This document shows positions 63,601 through 64,000 of a stretch of DNA of 64,000 nucleotides, piece by piece. Each line of letters starts with the position of its first letter. Position 1 is the stretch's first letter. The DNA is from Pelodera strongyloides. Lineage: Eukaryota > Nematoda > Chromadorea > Rhabditida > Rhabditidae. The translations under genes were made by a program, and so were the position numbers. The notes under the pieces are model-generated. The model made no database searches. It saw only the letters and a program-made list of their open reading frames with translations, and was not told the DNA's origin. The DNA is taken from contig JAANDG010000717.1 in NCBI GenBank assembly GCA_036852015.1, positions 1-64,000 of the forward strand, written 5' to 3'.

Positions 63601-64000
63601 GGCTCGTTTTTAAGTTGTTCAGCGTCTTCCCACAGGCTTTGCGTGCAGAAAAACCCTGTGGCAAGCTTTTGAGCTCGTTTTTAACTAGTCCAGCGTCTCG
63701 CCACAGAGTAGAAAAACCCTGTGGCATGCTTTTGAGCTCGTTTTGAACTCTTTCAACGTCTTGCCACAGGGTTTTCGTGTAGAAAACCCTGTGGCAAGAT
63801 TTTGGGCTCGTTTTTAACTTGTTCAGCTTCTTGCCACAGGCTTTTCGTGCAGAAAAACCCTGTGGCAAGCTTTTGAGCTCGTTTTTAACTTGTTCAGCGT
63901 CTTGCCACAGGTTTTTCGTGAAAAAACCCTGTGGCAAGCTGTGGCAAGCTTTTGAGCTCGTTTTGAACTCGTTCAACGTCTTGCCACAGGGTTTTCGTGT
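60699..64000. repeat. palindromic satellite array, unit about 63-71 bp
   Basis: At least 3.3 kb of tandem units, continuing past the window edge. The long unit (71 bp) is CTTGCCACAGGG, a TTTTCGTGTAG loop, AAAAACCCTGTGGCAAG, then a spacer TTTTGGGCTCGTTTTTAAC ending near TTGTTCAGCGT. A short form (63 bp) has a CAGAGTAGAAAAACCC centre and an AACTAGTCCAGCGT spacer. Long and short forms alternate in blocks, so a higher-order repeat exists. The first units (60699-60800) are more diverged, as expected at an array edge. Several reading frames stay open across units, but this reflects the repeat, not a gene. Confidence 0.95.

Noticed and set aside
60692..63976. Several long open frames on both strands (LPQGFSARKACGK-type repeats)
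   Set aside because: They are translations of the satellite unit, occur in several frames at once, and have no start context or splice sites.
60699..64000. CRISPR-like look of palindromic repeats with spacers
   Set aside because: Spacers are themselves repeated, the units are tandem, and the genome is eukaryotic.

Overview
This window looks like nuclear DNA of a nematode. The genes are split into many short exons. 3' splice sites are T-rich (TTTCAG, TTTTAG), AT content is high, and several genes have a TTTCAG-like acceptor directly before the first ATG, as expected for spliced-leader trans-splicing. Two gene families point the same way: an MLT-10-type moulting protein with LSP-rich repeats, and a trehalose-6-phosphate synthase with the long nematode N-terminal extension. 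I cannot name the species. Gene density is low (six protein genes in 64 kb) and non-autonomous transposons are abundant, so it is not a compact C. elegans-like genome.

Layout. A small secreted Tyr/Gly/Pro-rich cuticle-type gene lies at 1623-2886 (minus), with a TATA box at 3095-3102. An MLT-10-family gene of 16 coding exons lies at 6084-15039 (minus). About 8.4 kb follows in which I see no gene. Trehalose-6-phosphate synthase, 36 coding exons and about 1,216 residues, occupies 23509-42958 (minus). An intact four-exon arl-3 GTPase gene sits on the opposite strand inside one of its introns (32350-34033). A PTGR2-like reductase with 10 exons lies at 47795-51206 (minus). A PRPF38B-like splicing factor with 13 exons lies at 57356-60485 (plus). 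From about 60.7 kb to the window end is a satellite with a roughly 63-71 bp palindromic unit.

Exon models were built by joining open frames across GT-AG sites with matching phase. Every junction closes except one in the synthase (exon 8 to 9), where one base is missing.

The space between exons is crowded with repeats. There are at least five foldback MITE families whose ends all read TTAAAG...CTTTAA, a family with GAGGCCG...CACCAAC ends, a TA-flanked family with AGCCCGTATTCTCGGG ends, three tRNA-headed SINE types, and a long foldback with a Penelope-like motif. Several are nested in one another, giving a relative order of insertion. A short two-hairpin sequence ending in six Ts occurs twice, inverted, on either side of the reductase gene, and may be a structured RNA or regulatory element.

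The genes do not form one pathway. The cuticle-type protein and MLT-10 fit moulting and cuticle work. The synthase makes trehalose, a nematode stress sugar. ARL-3, the reductase and PRPF38B are housekeeping functions (cilia, lipid and carbonyl metabolism, splicing).
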